Shown in pieces: positions 34,962 to 47,026 of a stretch of 64,000 nucleotides of DNA. Position 1 is the stretch's first letter. Each line of letters starts with the position of its first letter. The notes under the pieces are model-generated. The model was not told the origin of the DNA and searched no databases. It was given only the letters and a program-made list of their open reading frames with translations. The DNA is from Hawksworthiomyces lignivorus (taxonomy: Eukaryota > Ascomycota > Sordariomycetes > Ophiostomatales > Ophiostomataceae), in assembly GCA_002917075.1 (NCBI GenBank), contig NTMA01000039.1, positions 62,001 through 126,000 on the forward strand, in the 5' to 3' direction. Both the position numbers and the translations under genes were made by a program.

Positions 34962-37900
34962 ATGCCGGCTCACTCACCGCCTTCGCCAAATGTCGTACCA
35001 GCCGCCAAGCGGCTGCGCCAGTCGTCACCCGAACGATGGTCGCCAACATCCGCAACAGCGGCACCATCTACTGCAGTACACGCGCCTTCAGCGGACGTAT
35101 CTCCGATTGAAGAGGCAACCATAGGACGCAGCACCAATGGCGCTGGCACTGGTGCTGGCGCAGCCAATGGAGGCGGTGCCGCTTCTGTTGCTGCCGCTGG
35201 TACTGGAGGTGGCAGTAGCGGAAGCAAGCTCGTCCAGAGCAGCAATTTTCGAAATGTCAGTGCCTGCAACCGCTGCCGGCTGCGGAAGAATCGATGCGAC
35301 CAGCGGCTACCGAGCTGTGTGAGCTGCGAGAAAGCTGGCGTGGCCTGCGTAGGCTACGACCCTATTACCAAACGGGAGATCCCGCGAAGGTGAGTGAGAA
35401 TCTCATAGATGCCAAGAGCCAAGGACGCTCTCAGAAAACGCACAAACCAAATCTGACTGTGAGAAGCTACGTTTATTACCTCGAGACGAGAGTAGACCAG
35501 CTAGAAACGATATTACGGGCAAACAAGATCTCCTTCCCGCCCGCGGAGGAACTCGAATACTCGAGCACTGTGCGTTCGCCGGCCGAACCTAGCCGCGGCG
35601 GTGCATCTACGGAGCAAGCTGATGGGGCTAGCAACACTTTAAGTAGCGCGTTGGCTGGCAACGGAGGCGGTGCGGGCGACTACCAGTCTGGTAGTGGCGG
35701 TAGCAGAGGGGGGCAGCACCAGAAGTCAGTCGGCGAAGACCACAGCAGCAAGACTATTTCGCCGACGAGCCGAATACAGAAACTAGTAGAAAGAGCAAAC
35801 TCGATCAAGGACCAGGGCACATCTAACCCACGCCATCTCGGTGCCACAACTGGCGTGTCTTTTGCGCGTGTCGTCTTCGCTGCTGTCCAGTCGTCTGTTT
35901 CCGACCACAAGTCTATCTCTGACAAGGGCAGCATACGCCCCTATAAACCCATTGCAGGCAACGGATCCGTCAGCACAGGAACGTCGATGCGCGACTCCTT
36001 CTTCGGATTACACACAAAACCGACCATTCATGCAGCCCAATTCCCTGACCGCGAGCTTGGGGAAAAATTGGTGAATCTCTATTTTGAGCATGCCAATCCA
36101 CAAATGCCAGTCCTGCATCGCGAAGATTTCATGCAAATGTTCGATCTCGCCTATGCAGACGAGGGCCGTGTTCGCGGTCCTAAAGAGCTGTACATGCTCA
36201 ACATGGTATTCGCGATTGGCGGTGGCATCATTCTGGGTGACCACGCAAAGGCCGAGGACGCAGAAGGGGAGCGAGACGAGAGAGAGGTCGAAGATGCTGA
36301 AGCTTCTGGAAATGGAAATGGGAACCGGTCGAGGCAGTGCCAGCCAGAAGAGTACCACGCCAGCGCTATTGTGCACCTCGAAGCCTGCCTCAGCAATAGC
36401 GGCGGCGGTCTGGAAGAGCTTCAAGCCGTCCTTTTGCTCGCAAATTTCGCGCTTCTTCGCCCTGTGCCACCAGGTCTCTGGTACATCATTGGTGTAGCTG
36501 TGCGGCTGGCTATTGATTTGGGGTTATACCACGAAGATGGGAGAGATGTGGATTCCGGGCTGCCCGCCGCAGGCAGCGTGCCTAGTGAAGCAGTGACACG
36601 TGAGCGAGGCCGCCGTGAATACGTGCGAGATTTGCGTCGACGGCTGTGGTGGTGCACGTACTCGTTTGACCGACTCGTTAGTGTTTGTGTAGGCCGACCA
36701 CCAGGCGTTTCTGACCTGGTCATGACGACAGAGTTTCCATCTTTGCTAGACGATCGCTACATTACGCAGGATGGATTTGCACGGCAAGATCATAATCCTA
36801 CCGAGCCAACTTACAAGCGAGTTGCATACCACTACTTCCGTTTGCGCGTGTTACAGTCAGAAATTATCGAGGTCCTACAATATCAGCAGGCCCAGCTTAC
36901 ACGGGCGACATCTACTGAAAGGAAAGAGCCATTTCCCATCACCGACCTGCCTTCGCCCTATTTATCACAGTATGATTCGTTCCGCTCATGGCGCATTGAC
37001 ATTGACCGCCGGCTATATAAGTGGAAGACAACAATACCGCTACAGCCTGACAATGGAGTTGCTTTCTCTACCGAGTTCTTAGAGCTCAACTACTGGCAGT
37101 GCATCATTATGCTGTACCGGCAGAGCTTGAGCGTTCCGTCTGTGTTCGAAGGCGAATATCACACCTCGAAGGAAGTGAATAATCCTACGACATATCGTTC
37201 TGAACTTCGTGAGGATGAAGAACGCGTCTATCTCAAGGTTGCTGAAGCCGGCCAGAGAATTCTGCGTCTTTATAGACAACTTCACCTTGTCGGCCTTGTT
37301 AATTACACTTACCTGGCCACGCATCACCTCTTTATGGCTGGCATATCTTATCTCTATGCTATCTGGCACTCGCCCATTGTGCGAAGTCGTTTGGTAAGTG
37401 CCCCTATATACCCTGGAATTCAGAGCAAGCCGAATATATACGAGGAGGCAAAAAAGGTAAAAGTAGAAAACACAGCTAATACATTTTTGGAGCAGAGCAT
37501 GGACGAGGTTGACTTCACTATACTTGCAGCTACGTCGGTGTTTACAGACCTCATTGACAAATGTCCACCTGCGGAAGCGTGCCGTGACGCATTCGATAGA
37601 ACAGCAAAGGCTACTATTAAGATGGCGAACTCGACTGGAGGCTTTGGACAGACAGTTTCGTCACACAGGCGGAGACGATCCCACTCCAGGGGCACAAGCG
37701 ACAACCACCGGCTCGACTGGGGTTTCTCTTCAGCTGATGCATCCCCCTCGATGTCAACGAAGTCAACCGTTACTAGCGGTAGTGCGACCCGCGGTAGAAA
37801 TAGCCAACGCCATTATCAAGCACATCAAGAAGGAGAGCAGTCTCGTCAAATACAAGAGGCTCAACAGCAGCAGCACACGCTGAAGCAGCAGGTCGACCGC

Positions 37901-38602
37901 TCTGGAGACGATACGTACGACACAGGTACCCTGTCAACATCACAGACACACATGTTGGGCGAGCCATCTCGACAGTATCGCGGGGGAAGAGGCCGTGGTC
38001 TTGGCGGCATCAAAATGGAGACGGATGGTTTCTCATTGATGCAAGCACCAACAAGCGTGGCACGAAGCAACGCAAGTTCCTATGATATGGCCGGAACTCC
38101 AGATGGCTCTATTGTTGACCCATCTTCTATGGTGACGTCGCCAACGATTGGCCAGCAAGCATTTTCTCCAGTTGATCAAGGACAGCATGTCTCTCCGATG
38201 CAGACCGGGTCCATGCAAGGAACACCAACCACGCCAACTGCATCGTCATTCATGAACTCCGTACAGCAGCAGCAGCAACAGCAACAAAGGCACATCCAGC
38301 AGGCTACAGGAGTCTACAGTCCAAGCAGCCAGACGTTTGCTGATCTCCAGGGAATGGAATTCTTACAGAGTCTGAGTAATAACGCCGACGGGTCTGGGCA
38401 GATTGGTGGACCTAATATGATGATGGGGGAGCAGCAGATGGATTTCGGGCTTAATTTTGGCTGGGAGGGAATGCACCACGATTTCAATGATGGTCAGCAG
38501 TTAGATCTATTTGATGGCTTCTTTTTCGGCGGCCAGCAAGGCGGCGGCAACGGTGGCAGTAGTGGTGGTGGCGGCGGCAACGGAATAGGAGGAACATTTT
38601 AA
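34962..38602 (+). CDS. Zn2Cys6 transcription factor, PPR1/UaY-like DNA-binding region
   Basis: Exons 34962-35389, 35467-37393 and 37496-38602 give 1153 residues. Intron 1 is AG/GTGAGT..GAGAAG and restores KREIPRSYVYYLETRV across the junction. Intron 2 (37394-37495) has a GTAAGT donor, a GCTAATAC branch and a GAGCAG acceptor, but it is 102 nt without a stop, so the frame stays open if it is retained. The zinc cluster is C102-x2-C105-x6-C112-x6-C119-x2-C122-x6-C129. The following PRSYVYYLE segment resembles the yeast PPR1/Aspergillus UaY group of pyrimidine/purine regulators; that kinship is from memory. A fungal-specific transcription factor domain follows (LVNLYFEHANPQMPVLHR; RRRLWWCTYSFDRL). 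The C-terminus is Gln- and Gly-rich, probably a transactivation region. Target genes are unknown. Confidence 0.88.
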
Positions 38603-39072
38603 TCGGACTCGATTTTGTTTTTTCTAATGGAATATTGGGCATTGGACTGTTATTTAAAAGATTCTTACCGTGAGCGTTATACAAACCGACAGGACGGGGC
38701 CCCAAAAGCTGTACAATAATTCGTGTAGTTTTCATATACCCGTGTACTTTGTTCAAGTGGATCTACATTGTTCTGTTGTTTTCCTGACAAGGGGCAAGGT
38801 AAATTATGTATTTTGGAAGGCGCCTCTTAAATAATCCAGGCCCGTATATTTTCAAATAACAGGTGGATATGTGATATAACAAACAGAAAGTCAAAGGTGA
38901 GCGAAAGACGCTGAACAAGAAATAAGTCAAACTATGCTAGGTCACATTTCTGATCATGACGCACGTCTACGTATAAAACATGATGAGGAAAGTCAAAAAT
39001 TAATCAACAGCGTCTTACTCGAATTTGAGATAGAGTCTCAATACTTTCGAGGTAGAACGACGCCATTCTGGT
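38603..39072. other. Convergent intergenic region (470 bp)
   Basis: Lies between the stop codons of two converging genes, so it holds both terminators. Nothing else is seen. Confidence 0.5.
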
Positions 39073-40005
39073 CTACCGGCGACTACCACTGCCGCGCCTG
39101 GAGGACCGCCGTGAAGGTCCGGCCGAATCCCAATCCCGGCTGTCGCGCCGCCGCCGGGAACCTTGGCGTGGTGGCGGTGAGGAATTCTCTTCAAGAACCA
39201 CCACTTCATTTTCATCGTCCTCGTCTCGCCGTCTCTGCCGCCGCAGGTCACGGTCGTCAATTTCCTCTTCGACCACAATCTCGCTCTCCTCGTCGAGCAC
39301 GGACTCCACAGCGGCACCCGGCGGCGGCCGGCTTCTCCGCCGCCGCTCTTCGACCACAATATCCACGCGCTCCCGCGGCTCGTCCACAATGATGGGCCGG
39401 GTACGGCGGCTGCCGCTCGTGCGAATCTCGACCGTCTCTCGCTCGCCCCGCCGACTGTGGTGGTGGCGGCGGTGTCGTCGCGGGGCGCGTTCTTCGCGCC
39501 GGATCGTGCGCCGGGAGACAAAGCTAGCCGTGCCGCCGAAACTGGACGCCGCCTCAACTTCGACCACGCTGGCGGAGCGGGCACCGCGGAACAATAGGCC
39601 GCCGCTGCCGATATTGACACACGCATACAGGAGTCCCATCAGCAGCAGAAAGCCGCCGACCGCGCCCAGCGTGATGCCCACGACCGTGCCCGCGTCAGGG
39701 CCGGACGGGTGGGTGCCATAGGTGGCGGGGACGGTGCTGGTTTCGACAGCTATAATTGTTGTGGTGGCAGCCTTGGCGACGAAGACAGCAGTGCTGGCCG
39801 TGGTTGTGGATGTAGTAGGAGAGGCGGACGGAGCGGACTGGCGGCGGCGGAGAAAGAAGGGCTCTTGTTCGCGAGTCGCCCCGTCGTCTTGTCGCTGTTG
39901 CCGTTCAAGGAGCAGAGGGAGCAGCTGCAGAATCGGCGATCCGCCCCTAGCGGGACTGTAGTCGTCTGGTGGCCTCCGCGTGCGCACCCATATCGTTGGC
40001 GCCAT
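39073..40005 (-). CDS. Single-pass membrane protein with Arg-rich cytoplasmic tail
   Basis: One uninterrupted exon of 310 residues starting MAPTIWVRTR. Residues 1-50 carry a Leu-rich stretch (ILQLLPLLLE) too short for a confident signal peptide. Residues 55-100 are Ser/Thr/Ala-rich and look like an O-glycosylated stalk. One TM helix lies at about 106-129 (TVVGITLGAVGGFLLLMGLLYA). The remaining 180 residues are strongly charged, with Arg- and Glu-rich blocks and many RRR clusters. The plan resembles fungal SKG6/WSC-like anchors with an extracellular stalk, one helix and a disordered cytoplasmic tail, but no named domain is seen. Function unknown. It converges on the upstream transcription factor. 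Confidence 0.75.
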   Translation of the reverse strand: MAPTIWVRTRRPPDDYSPARGGSPILQLLPLLLERQQRQDDGATREQEPFFLRRRQSAPSASPTTSTTTASTAVFVAKAATTTIIAVETSTVPATYGTHPSGPDAGTVVGITLGAVGGFLLLMGLLYACVNIGSGGLLFRGARSASVVEVEAASSFGGTASFVSRRTIRREERAPRRHRRHHHSRRGERETVEIRTSGSRRTRPIIVDEPRERVDIVVEERRRRSRPPPGAAVESVLDEESEIVVEEEIDDRDLRRQRRRDEDDENEVVVLEENSSPPPRQGSRRRRDSRDWDSAGPSRRSSRRGSGSRR

Positions 40006-41227
40006 GTGCCACGGTAATACTCGCTGTGCGAAATCTGTCTGTCAACCTTGCATCCGGAGGCCAGTCTCTGGTATATCCGACCGCGGAGGTGAGACTGCAC
40101 GCAGCTAGCCCGAAATCAGGAATGCACCATCCAACGAGGCTGTCGCCCAAGCCCAGGGACATGCGGGGGAAAAGAGCGGAACGACAAGACGTCTTGCTCG
40201 TGGATGGCAATATCTGCAAAATAGATGTTGTCGCTGTTTCTTTCGAGGCTTATTGATTTTTGTTTACTTTCGGTCCGGGATGGGGCGGGCTCAAGATCGA
40301 CAAGGAGCTTTCTTCGGGCGTAGGCGGTTTGCAGGGATTGTCCCGTGGGTATCGCAAAAAAAAAAAAAAACAGTGACGAGACTCTAGCCCTGCAAAAAAA
40401 CGATGAGACGTGAGAATACAACGCTGTCCAAAAATAATAAACGAAGGAATAAAAATATAATCTCAACTAGAAAAAAAAAAGGCAAAAAGAAAAAGAGAAG
40501 AGTTGGATCAGAGGGGTTGAACAAGGGGGTTGGACAAAATCAAAGAACGCGAGAATCGGCTCTGAAATTCGCGACCAACCGAGCATCTCATTGCATTCAC
40601 ACTAACCGCATTGTGGATTTTCTGATAGGATGCAGTTTTGTGGTTTTGCATAGCTCGGCATAAGTTGTCATGGGTGGCTGGGAGATGACGGGATGCTCTA
40701 TACGAAGGAGGGTGGAGGTTGGCTGGAGAGGCCCTATGTACCCCTACAGAGTAATGGTTGGACAATTACAAGGCATCGGTAGTAATCTCTACTGGGCAAA
40801 AAGCAGCGCTGTCGTCATATAATACGCGCACGAAGAAAGCAACGAAGTATGCGCCATGAAATGTGAAGTATCTTCTAAAGTGCTGTGATTGCTGGAGATT
40901 GTGGAGCGAATAACTTCTCTAAAAAAGACTCGCCATCATATATTTTGTCGGCATTTATTTGCACTTTCATTTCCTCACGACATCGAACTACTAATACGCC
41001 GATGAATAGACGTCCTGTGTTGCCGTCTTACCAAACAAAAGAAAAAAACCCACCCATATTCCCTTTTTGCAGATAAACTAATATACCATATACTACAAAA
41101 ACGCTTGGAAATAATACTGCCATAGGCAGTCTACGCGAATGAAGCAGCCCTTATTAAACGCTAAGGAGGCATATCAAAGAGCTTTTCGGGCGGTCTCTTG
41201 TATTCGCTAAGACGCCGTGTGTTTTTG
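40006..41227. other. 1.2 kb intergenic region
   Basis: Promoter of the membrane protein gene (minus strand) plus the 3' flank of TSC1. A-rich runs lie at 40356-40370 and 40471-40480. No exon is supported. Confidence 0.5.
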
Positions 41228-44200
41228 TTACACGAATCCCCGGATGCCCCGGATGCCCGGTCCGCCGACTTTCTTATCTTTTTTATCGCCGGATTCATCG
41301 ACCTTTTTGTCCTTTCTCTCCTTTCGGAGCGAGTTCTGCACACCACCTATAGGTAATATCGTTAGTAAATTGTCTCGTAACTAATATACCATGCTGCAAT
41401 TGCTGTGCTCTGCTCACCTCGTCCGTAGTAACGCTCTGCCTGTGGACTAGTACTCCCTGATGCTTCTGTCCGCGAATGCCCGCCTGTCGGCTGTCCAGAT
41501 GGCGTAGATGGTCGTCGCACTACTCCTCCCGGAGGTGACACTGCCGAGCCAAGACTAGTGGAAAACGGTACGCTCCAGTATGTCGGCGATGTCGCTTCAG
41601 ACGAGCCAGCATCCGATGCAACTCGCTGTCTTGGTCGGACAGTGGCACCGCCAGTACCCATGCTTCCAGCACTGCTCGCGCCTCCAATGCTGTTTCGAAA
41701 CCCAGAGGGCTGTGATCCGTACGTCCCTGAGGTTTCCGTTTCCGGATCGGATAAGGTAGAAGATATGTCTCCATGCAAGCTAGTAAATGCTGGTTCGTCG
41801 TACATGGTTGCTCTTTCCAGACTCTTCGATTCCAGTACCTTGAATTTTCTCATAAGACGTGTATGGTTCTTTTGAAGTTCAAGATGCTTCGCCCGACTCG
41901 CTGCCAAAGCACTTTCAACCAGAGCCCGCGTATCTGCCACGTTCGCACCATTTGCAGGCCGCCCATCTCGTAGAACTTCTGTAAGCTTTGTGTTCAGGGT
42001 AGCGACCTGCTTTTGGTAGTACTCTTTGGTCCGGAGAAGCTCGGATTCGCGCGCCTCCAGCTTCATGTGAAGCAGTTGCAGAACACTTTCCATTTTGGCA
42101 GCTTGGTCTTTCATCTGCTGCAGCCGTTCTTCCAGCTTCTGGCTCTCTCGCTTTTCTGCAGCTAACGCCCTGACGTCTTCCTTCAGCCTAGCCATTTCAG
42201 AAGCGGCGTTCTCTAGCATTTGCATGTCCTGCTTTGTTTTCAGCTCTCGTACCTCTGCCTTACAAACCAGAGCAAGAAGCCGAGAATTGTCAGCCTGCGC
42301 ATTTTGCAGGTCGCGCCGCATAGTCTCTTCTTCTGCCTTCCACTTCTTCTGTTCTTCGCGTAGCTTTTTCAACTTGTTTGAGAGGGATTCCTCCCAGTTC
42401 TTCGCTCGGCTGCTTCTCATCTCCGCTTCTTTCTTGACTTGTGCTTCAGTCTTCTTCGCCTCTTCGAGGCGGCGCTGTAGTGTCCTCTTTGCCAGAATCA
42501 GATTCTGCGTCTCAGCTTCCGTGACTGCCTGTCTAACATTTGCACGCCGCAGTGCTCCAATGTGTGCCAGATGCTGCTGGACCATGTACCTCTCAAAATT
42601 CAAGTCATTTTTTAAGAGAAGTATTTGCCGTCGCATCTCTGTCAAAGTTTCCTCGCTTGCCTGTCCTTGGTCGTTGTCATTATCGCCATGAGCTGTGCTT
42701 GAGTTCTGAAGAGGGGACATAACGCTAGCGGAGGCTTGTTGAAGCGAAATTTTCGAACTCGACGTGAGTCTCTCCGCCATCGATTCCTGGTGGCTCAGAG
42801 CCAATGACGGGACACTATCGTTGGCCATGGGCAAATACAATCCGGACTTGATGGCCTTATTAGAGTCAATCATGTCTTGTAAGTCTGTACGCGAGCCAGA
42901 CTGCGAGAGCAGTGGAGGCAGCGTCGGGCTATCGGCCCCGCTGTCGTGTCTATTGGTATCTGATGGTTGACTCGATTGTGAACTTCTGCGCCTGATCGCC
43001 GACGGATCTCGACTGCCGAGAGACAAAGATGCGCCTCCTGTCGATGCAGACAGACGGACACGATCATAAGAGGCAGTGTCGCGCATCATGGCATCTTCAG
43101 AAGCGTCTCCCGCTGCCAAATTTGACGAACGAGTCTGTGACGCCCCGGTATTCGGAGCGAGGCTATTGTTGCGAGAATACTCTTGGCGGTCAATAGGAAT
43201 GTATAGCGAAACACACTCAGATACAACATCCGCTGTGGCACTTCTCATCCACCGACCAAAATCCGACTTTTCCGATTCAATCGTAAGGCTATAGAAATTC
43301 GGGTGCAGCATATGACACTGGCGAAATGACTCCGACCGATCACGGATCTCTGACGGCTGTACTTCAACATCGTCGGTATCCATCGCATTAGCATGGCGGA
43401 GATAGCGCTGCGGTTTGCGAATGTAGTCCATGAAATTGAGCGGATACAAGCCGTAGAGTATTGTAAAGTATCCCAAGAGGTTCGGAGTCGACATGCCATC
43501 GCTTCCTGGTGAATACGTGCATTTCTCCCACGAGGAGTTTGCAGTATAGGATTCTGTAGCACTTGCCATAACTCCTCCTTCTGGATCAAGTTGCTCTCGA
43601 TCCCAGAAAAGAAGCCGCGCGTATATGTTGAACAGTGCAGGAAGAGCAGGAACAATCGAGCCAGGCATATTCGGAAGCAACATGGTGAGAGTCGTCAGAG
43701 CCAAAGATACGACAGTTGTGGATGTGTCATGCTGCAGGCAGCGCAAGAGGCTGTCAAACAATGCTGACTTGATGATCAGATGAAGGTGCGGAGGCTGGCT
43801 GCGAATGAACTCCGACAACAGGCTAATAGAACGCGTACGATACACTTTTTGTATGAAAAAGTCGTTCAAAGCATTAAAGAAGTCCTGCTTTGCGTTAGCT
43901 GTCGTCGTCAAGGCACTGATCATGATTTTGGGGGGGGGGGGGGCATTTCGTGATCACCTTTGGCTTCTTTCTGCCAAATGCAAGGAGCACATCCTGGACT
44001 GGTTGTTCCTTCGTCCAGCTTACGCCGTAGCCTTCTATAAGGGCACTGTTGGTCACATCCATCCATTTGCGCAGAAGTCGAAGTGCAATGGGATTCGAAG
44101 CGCTCTCTTTGGCGTCTTGCCCCCCTCCAATCTCTTCACTTTCATCGTCGTCGTCATCTGGGACGACAAATTTTATTATGTCGGAGAGAGTCTCGCCAGA

Positions 44201-44606
44201 AGGCCCCCTCTCGCTGCTCAGATGGTCGAGGATGGGGACGATCAATTTGTCCCACCATTGTAGAATATTGGTGGGGGAGAGGATAGCCGGTCGCAGGCGT
44301 CTTAGGACAGCGAGAAACGATGCATAGTGAAGCGGCTGCTGATTGCGGATAGACTTGTCAAACGTCACAAGCAGGTCTTCTTGTAGGCGGTCAGAAGTTG
44401 ATTGATCATGCTCGGTGTGTTTGTCAAGGTAGGCTTCAATGGTGCCGATCAGGTCGGAAGGAAGTGGTAGCTTAGGCGAAGCAACAAATAGATGGACGGC
44501 TTTGATAAGGTCCCGGGTAGAGCTGTCGGGTCTCTGTTAGCCATTTTATGTAATAGGAAACGTGCCAGAATAGATTGTCACTTGGAACATACCCAGAAGA
44601 CGACAT
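41228..44606 (-). CDS. TSC1: TSC1 / hamartin homologue
   Basis: Four exons on the minus strand: 44606-44593 (14 nt), 44522-43958, 43884-41418 and 41346-41228. The phases close to 1054 residues. Exon 1 encodes only MSSS plus two bases and joins GSTRDLIKAVHLFV. The N-terminal half is helical-repeat hamartin sequence (LHYASFLAVLRRLRP; LPNMPGSIVPALPALFNIYARLLFWDRE). Residues about 608-845 form a long coiled coil (EMRRQILLLKNDLNFERYMVQ onward). The last exon ends basic then GIRGIRGFV. TSC1 stabilises TSC2, the GAP for Rheb, and so restrains TORC1 on the vacuole/endosome surface; this role comes from the family. TSC2 is not in the window. The middle of the protein is Ser-rich. Intron 2 contains a G14 run (C14 in the transcript). 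Confidence 0.92.
43930..43943. repeat. G14 homopolymer inside TSC1 intron 2
   Basis: Fourteen consecutive G on the plus strand (C14 in the pre-mRNA) between the donor at 43957 and the branch region. Its length may vary between isolates. Confidence 0.85.
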
Positions 44607-45931
44607 GGTTGCGCGGATGCGTTCTTATCATCGAGGAATGCTCCCCCGATCTTGCAGTCTCCTATGGCATTAAGAGAAGTTACCGAAACTTCAACGTGAG
44701 CCGGCGATATGGGCACACAATTTGTAAAATCAGAAATGCCCACAGATGCCAGGATCGCAAGTCTAGCTCCGTCTGGCCCGTAGAGTTGGCGACCAAGCTC
44801 GCATCGTTGCCAAGAAGTGATCTGATAAGAAGATGGCAGTGGAAATAAGGCTATTTTCGCAGCTGGAGCTCAGTTTTGTTTAAACCCCGTGCAAGAAATA
44901 GAATTTGCACTTTAGAAGCGGGTGTAATATTCATTCGCCGACAACGGCGTAGGAGCTGATATTCGGTATTGTGGCGGTTGGTGATGTTCTGGGAGTGCGA
45001 CAAGCGAGTTCGATGTGAGCAACGAGCAGATTTCTTTGGATCTGCGTCGACAGAGCGAAGGCGGTTTGCCAGTTCTGCTTCCCCGTTTTTTCTGTCGCCT
45101 ATCACCTGCTGCGTACTGGGACTACCACTATTGTGATTGTACACTAATAAATGCGAGTTGCAGGTGACCGCAGTTCAACCCCGCACCACACCATTTGTGG
45201 TCGGTACCTGCCGTTTGCCCAAGCTGACGGGGAGTACTATACAGCCTTTTCATAGCAGTAAAGTACGTTAAGATGGATGTACCTACTCATACAAAGTACG
45301 AAGCAGGTAGTTAAGTGGAGTCTCCCCGACACTAGCCCATCGCTCTTGCAGTCTTCCTTGTTAGCCGGAGCGGCAGGCCCAACCCAACGAGCCGCCAGTG
45401 AGCCCATCAAAGTGGACTGAGGGATGACTGATCGATGGACTACATAGCTCTCCCTGTTCTAACAGCACAAGAAGGCATGCGAGGAAGGAGCAGGGAGTGG
45501 AAAATCGACCGCAAAAATGGCCTCACGTGGGGTTAAAGGTACTGATCTCGTGATCCTGCTTGTTTCTTTTACTTGCTTTGAGCTCCATCTTAGCTCCTTT
45601 TTGCTTTCTTTTGCCAGCATAGCTATTACGAGTGGTTCTATGTTGCTATGCAATTTCTTTGCCTCTGGTCTCCGGCCCTTGCTTATTCGTGGTCTCTTGC
45701 CTCTGCCCATTGCACACTTGGTACCCTCAAAGACCTCTCCTCTGTCTTCCAACCCCCCTTTCAGCTTTTTATATCCCCCTCATTCGTCTGTTCTCCTCAA
45801 TACCAGGAACACCTTTAAATAGAGACCCCGCCTCTCCGTCTGACTCGTCCTGGATTTGTTTTCTCCTCCCAATCCTTTTTTCTAAAATCTTCACACACGT
45901 ATTCCTTTCACATTTAATAAAATCGTTCAAG
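44607..45931. promoter_or_regulatory. Divergent promoter region between TSC1 and the DJ-1-like gene
   Basis: Holds both promoters (1.3 kb). The part from 45550 to 45910 is pyrimidine-rich on the plus strand, consistent with a leader of the DJ-1 gene. No factor site was assigned. Confidence 0.45.
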
Positions 45932-47026
45932 ATGGCTGCGAAGACGTCTGCAGTGGCTGACATGGAGCCCATTTCGGTTCTGATCGCCCTGCATGAGAAA
46001 TTCGACCTCCTGGACTTCGCTGGTCCAGCTGAAGTCTTCAGCCACGCGCAGCACGACATCAAGGACGCAAGTAAGTGGCTGAAAAAATTATATGAGGAAT
46101 GGGTGATTGGGAGTTTGGCTCTGGCAATACCTCCCTCTTTGGCGAGCTTTGAGACAAATCCATGCGTGATGCTTTTTAATTCCTTCCCGGATGGCCACTG
46201 ACGTTTCAACCCGTCGATAGAGACCAAAGCTTTTGACGTCACCGTTGCCGGTGCTGAGCCCAAGGTTCTCTCGGATCAGGGAATAATCATTGGTTCGCAG
46301 ATCTCGTTTAAAGAGGCACATGAGCGCCTTGAAGAATTTGATGTGTTGATGGTGGTTGGTGGTAACTCTAGCGAGATCCTCAAGGCCAAGGCTGAGCCTC
46401 AGGGGCTCATCAAGGAGTTCGCAGAGCTCCAGAAGGCCAATCCCATCCGCGAGAGATCGCTATTTTCTGTTTGCACTGGCTCTTTATTCCTCGCTGATCT
46501 CGGCATCCTCGCTGGTCTCTCGGCCACCACCCACCCTGACTATCTCACGGCTTTTGAGAATCTCTGCAGCCACGCCGCCATCCGCGATCTGGACGAGCGC
46601 ACTGACGTCATTGAAGATGCTCGCTATGTTGTGAATAACCTCCGTTTTGACCTCGGCGACGAGGACGACAACCCATACATCCGTCGCAAGTCGGACGCCC
46701 GCCGGCCGTCCAACGCGAGGTAAGACATGGAACTAGTTCCCATTCCACTTCCACGCCACTCACTAAAACCATTCTCTTCCTTGAAATGTAGAAAGGGCAG
46801 CATCTCTCTCAAGGGGTCCAACTCTCGCCGCGAATCAATTGCTCGCCGTGCCGCTATGCGTCTCGGAGGCTTGCGTGTTATTACTGCTGGTGGCGTCAGT
46901 GCTGGCATCGACGCTGCGTTGTACATGGTCGGCGCTACGGTATCCGAGGAGTCCGCTGAAGAAGTGGCTAGAATCATGCAGTGGACTTGGACCAAGGGCG
47001 TCGTTATCGATGGTCTAGATGTGTGA
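45932..47026 (+). CDS. DJ-1/PfpI (class I glutamine amidotransferase-like) protein
   Basis: Exons 45932-46070, 46221-46719 and 46792-47026 give 290 residues. Introns are GCAA/GTAAGT..GATAG (150 nt) and GAG/GTAAGA..ATGTAG (72 nt). The fold is recognisable from ISVLIALHEKFDLLDFAGPAEVF, the strand VLMVVGGNSS, and the nucleophile elbow SVCTGSLFLA with Cys131. The C-terminal part (VITAGGVSAGIDAALYMVGATV) matches the isonitrile hydratase/ThiJ branch. A charged, Arg/Ser-rich insertion (about 195-225), where intron 2 sits, separates the elbow from the C-terminal strands and looks lineage-specific. Members act as hydratases, glyoxalases or oxidative-stress proteins; which one applies here cannot be told. 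Probably cytosolic, as no signal is seen. Confidence 0.9.

Noticed and set aside
30346..38602. Secondary-metabolite or nutrient-utilisation cluster (MFS plus zinc-cluster regulator)
   Set aside because: No synthase, oxidase or hydrolase genes accompany them, and the genes lie 2.5 kb apart with no other cluster members.
38934..39392. 152-codon plus-strand ORF over the membrane protein gene
   Set aside because: Antisense shadow. Its Arg/Ala/Pro-rich translation follows from the GC-rich codons of the minus-strand gene.
41558..42691. Ser/Phe-rich plus-strand ORFs over TSC1
   Set aside because: Complement of the Glu/Lys-rich coiled coil, so they are shadows.
45165..45205. tRNA-like B-box (GCAGTTCAACCCCGC)
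   Set aside because: No A-box, no acceptor-stem pairing and no cloverleaf around it.
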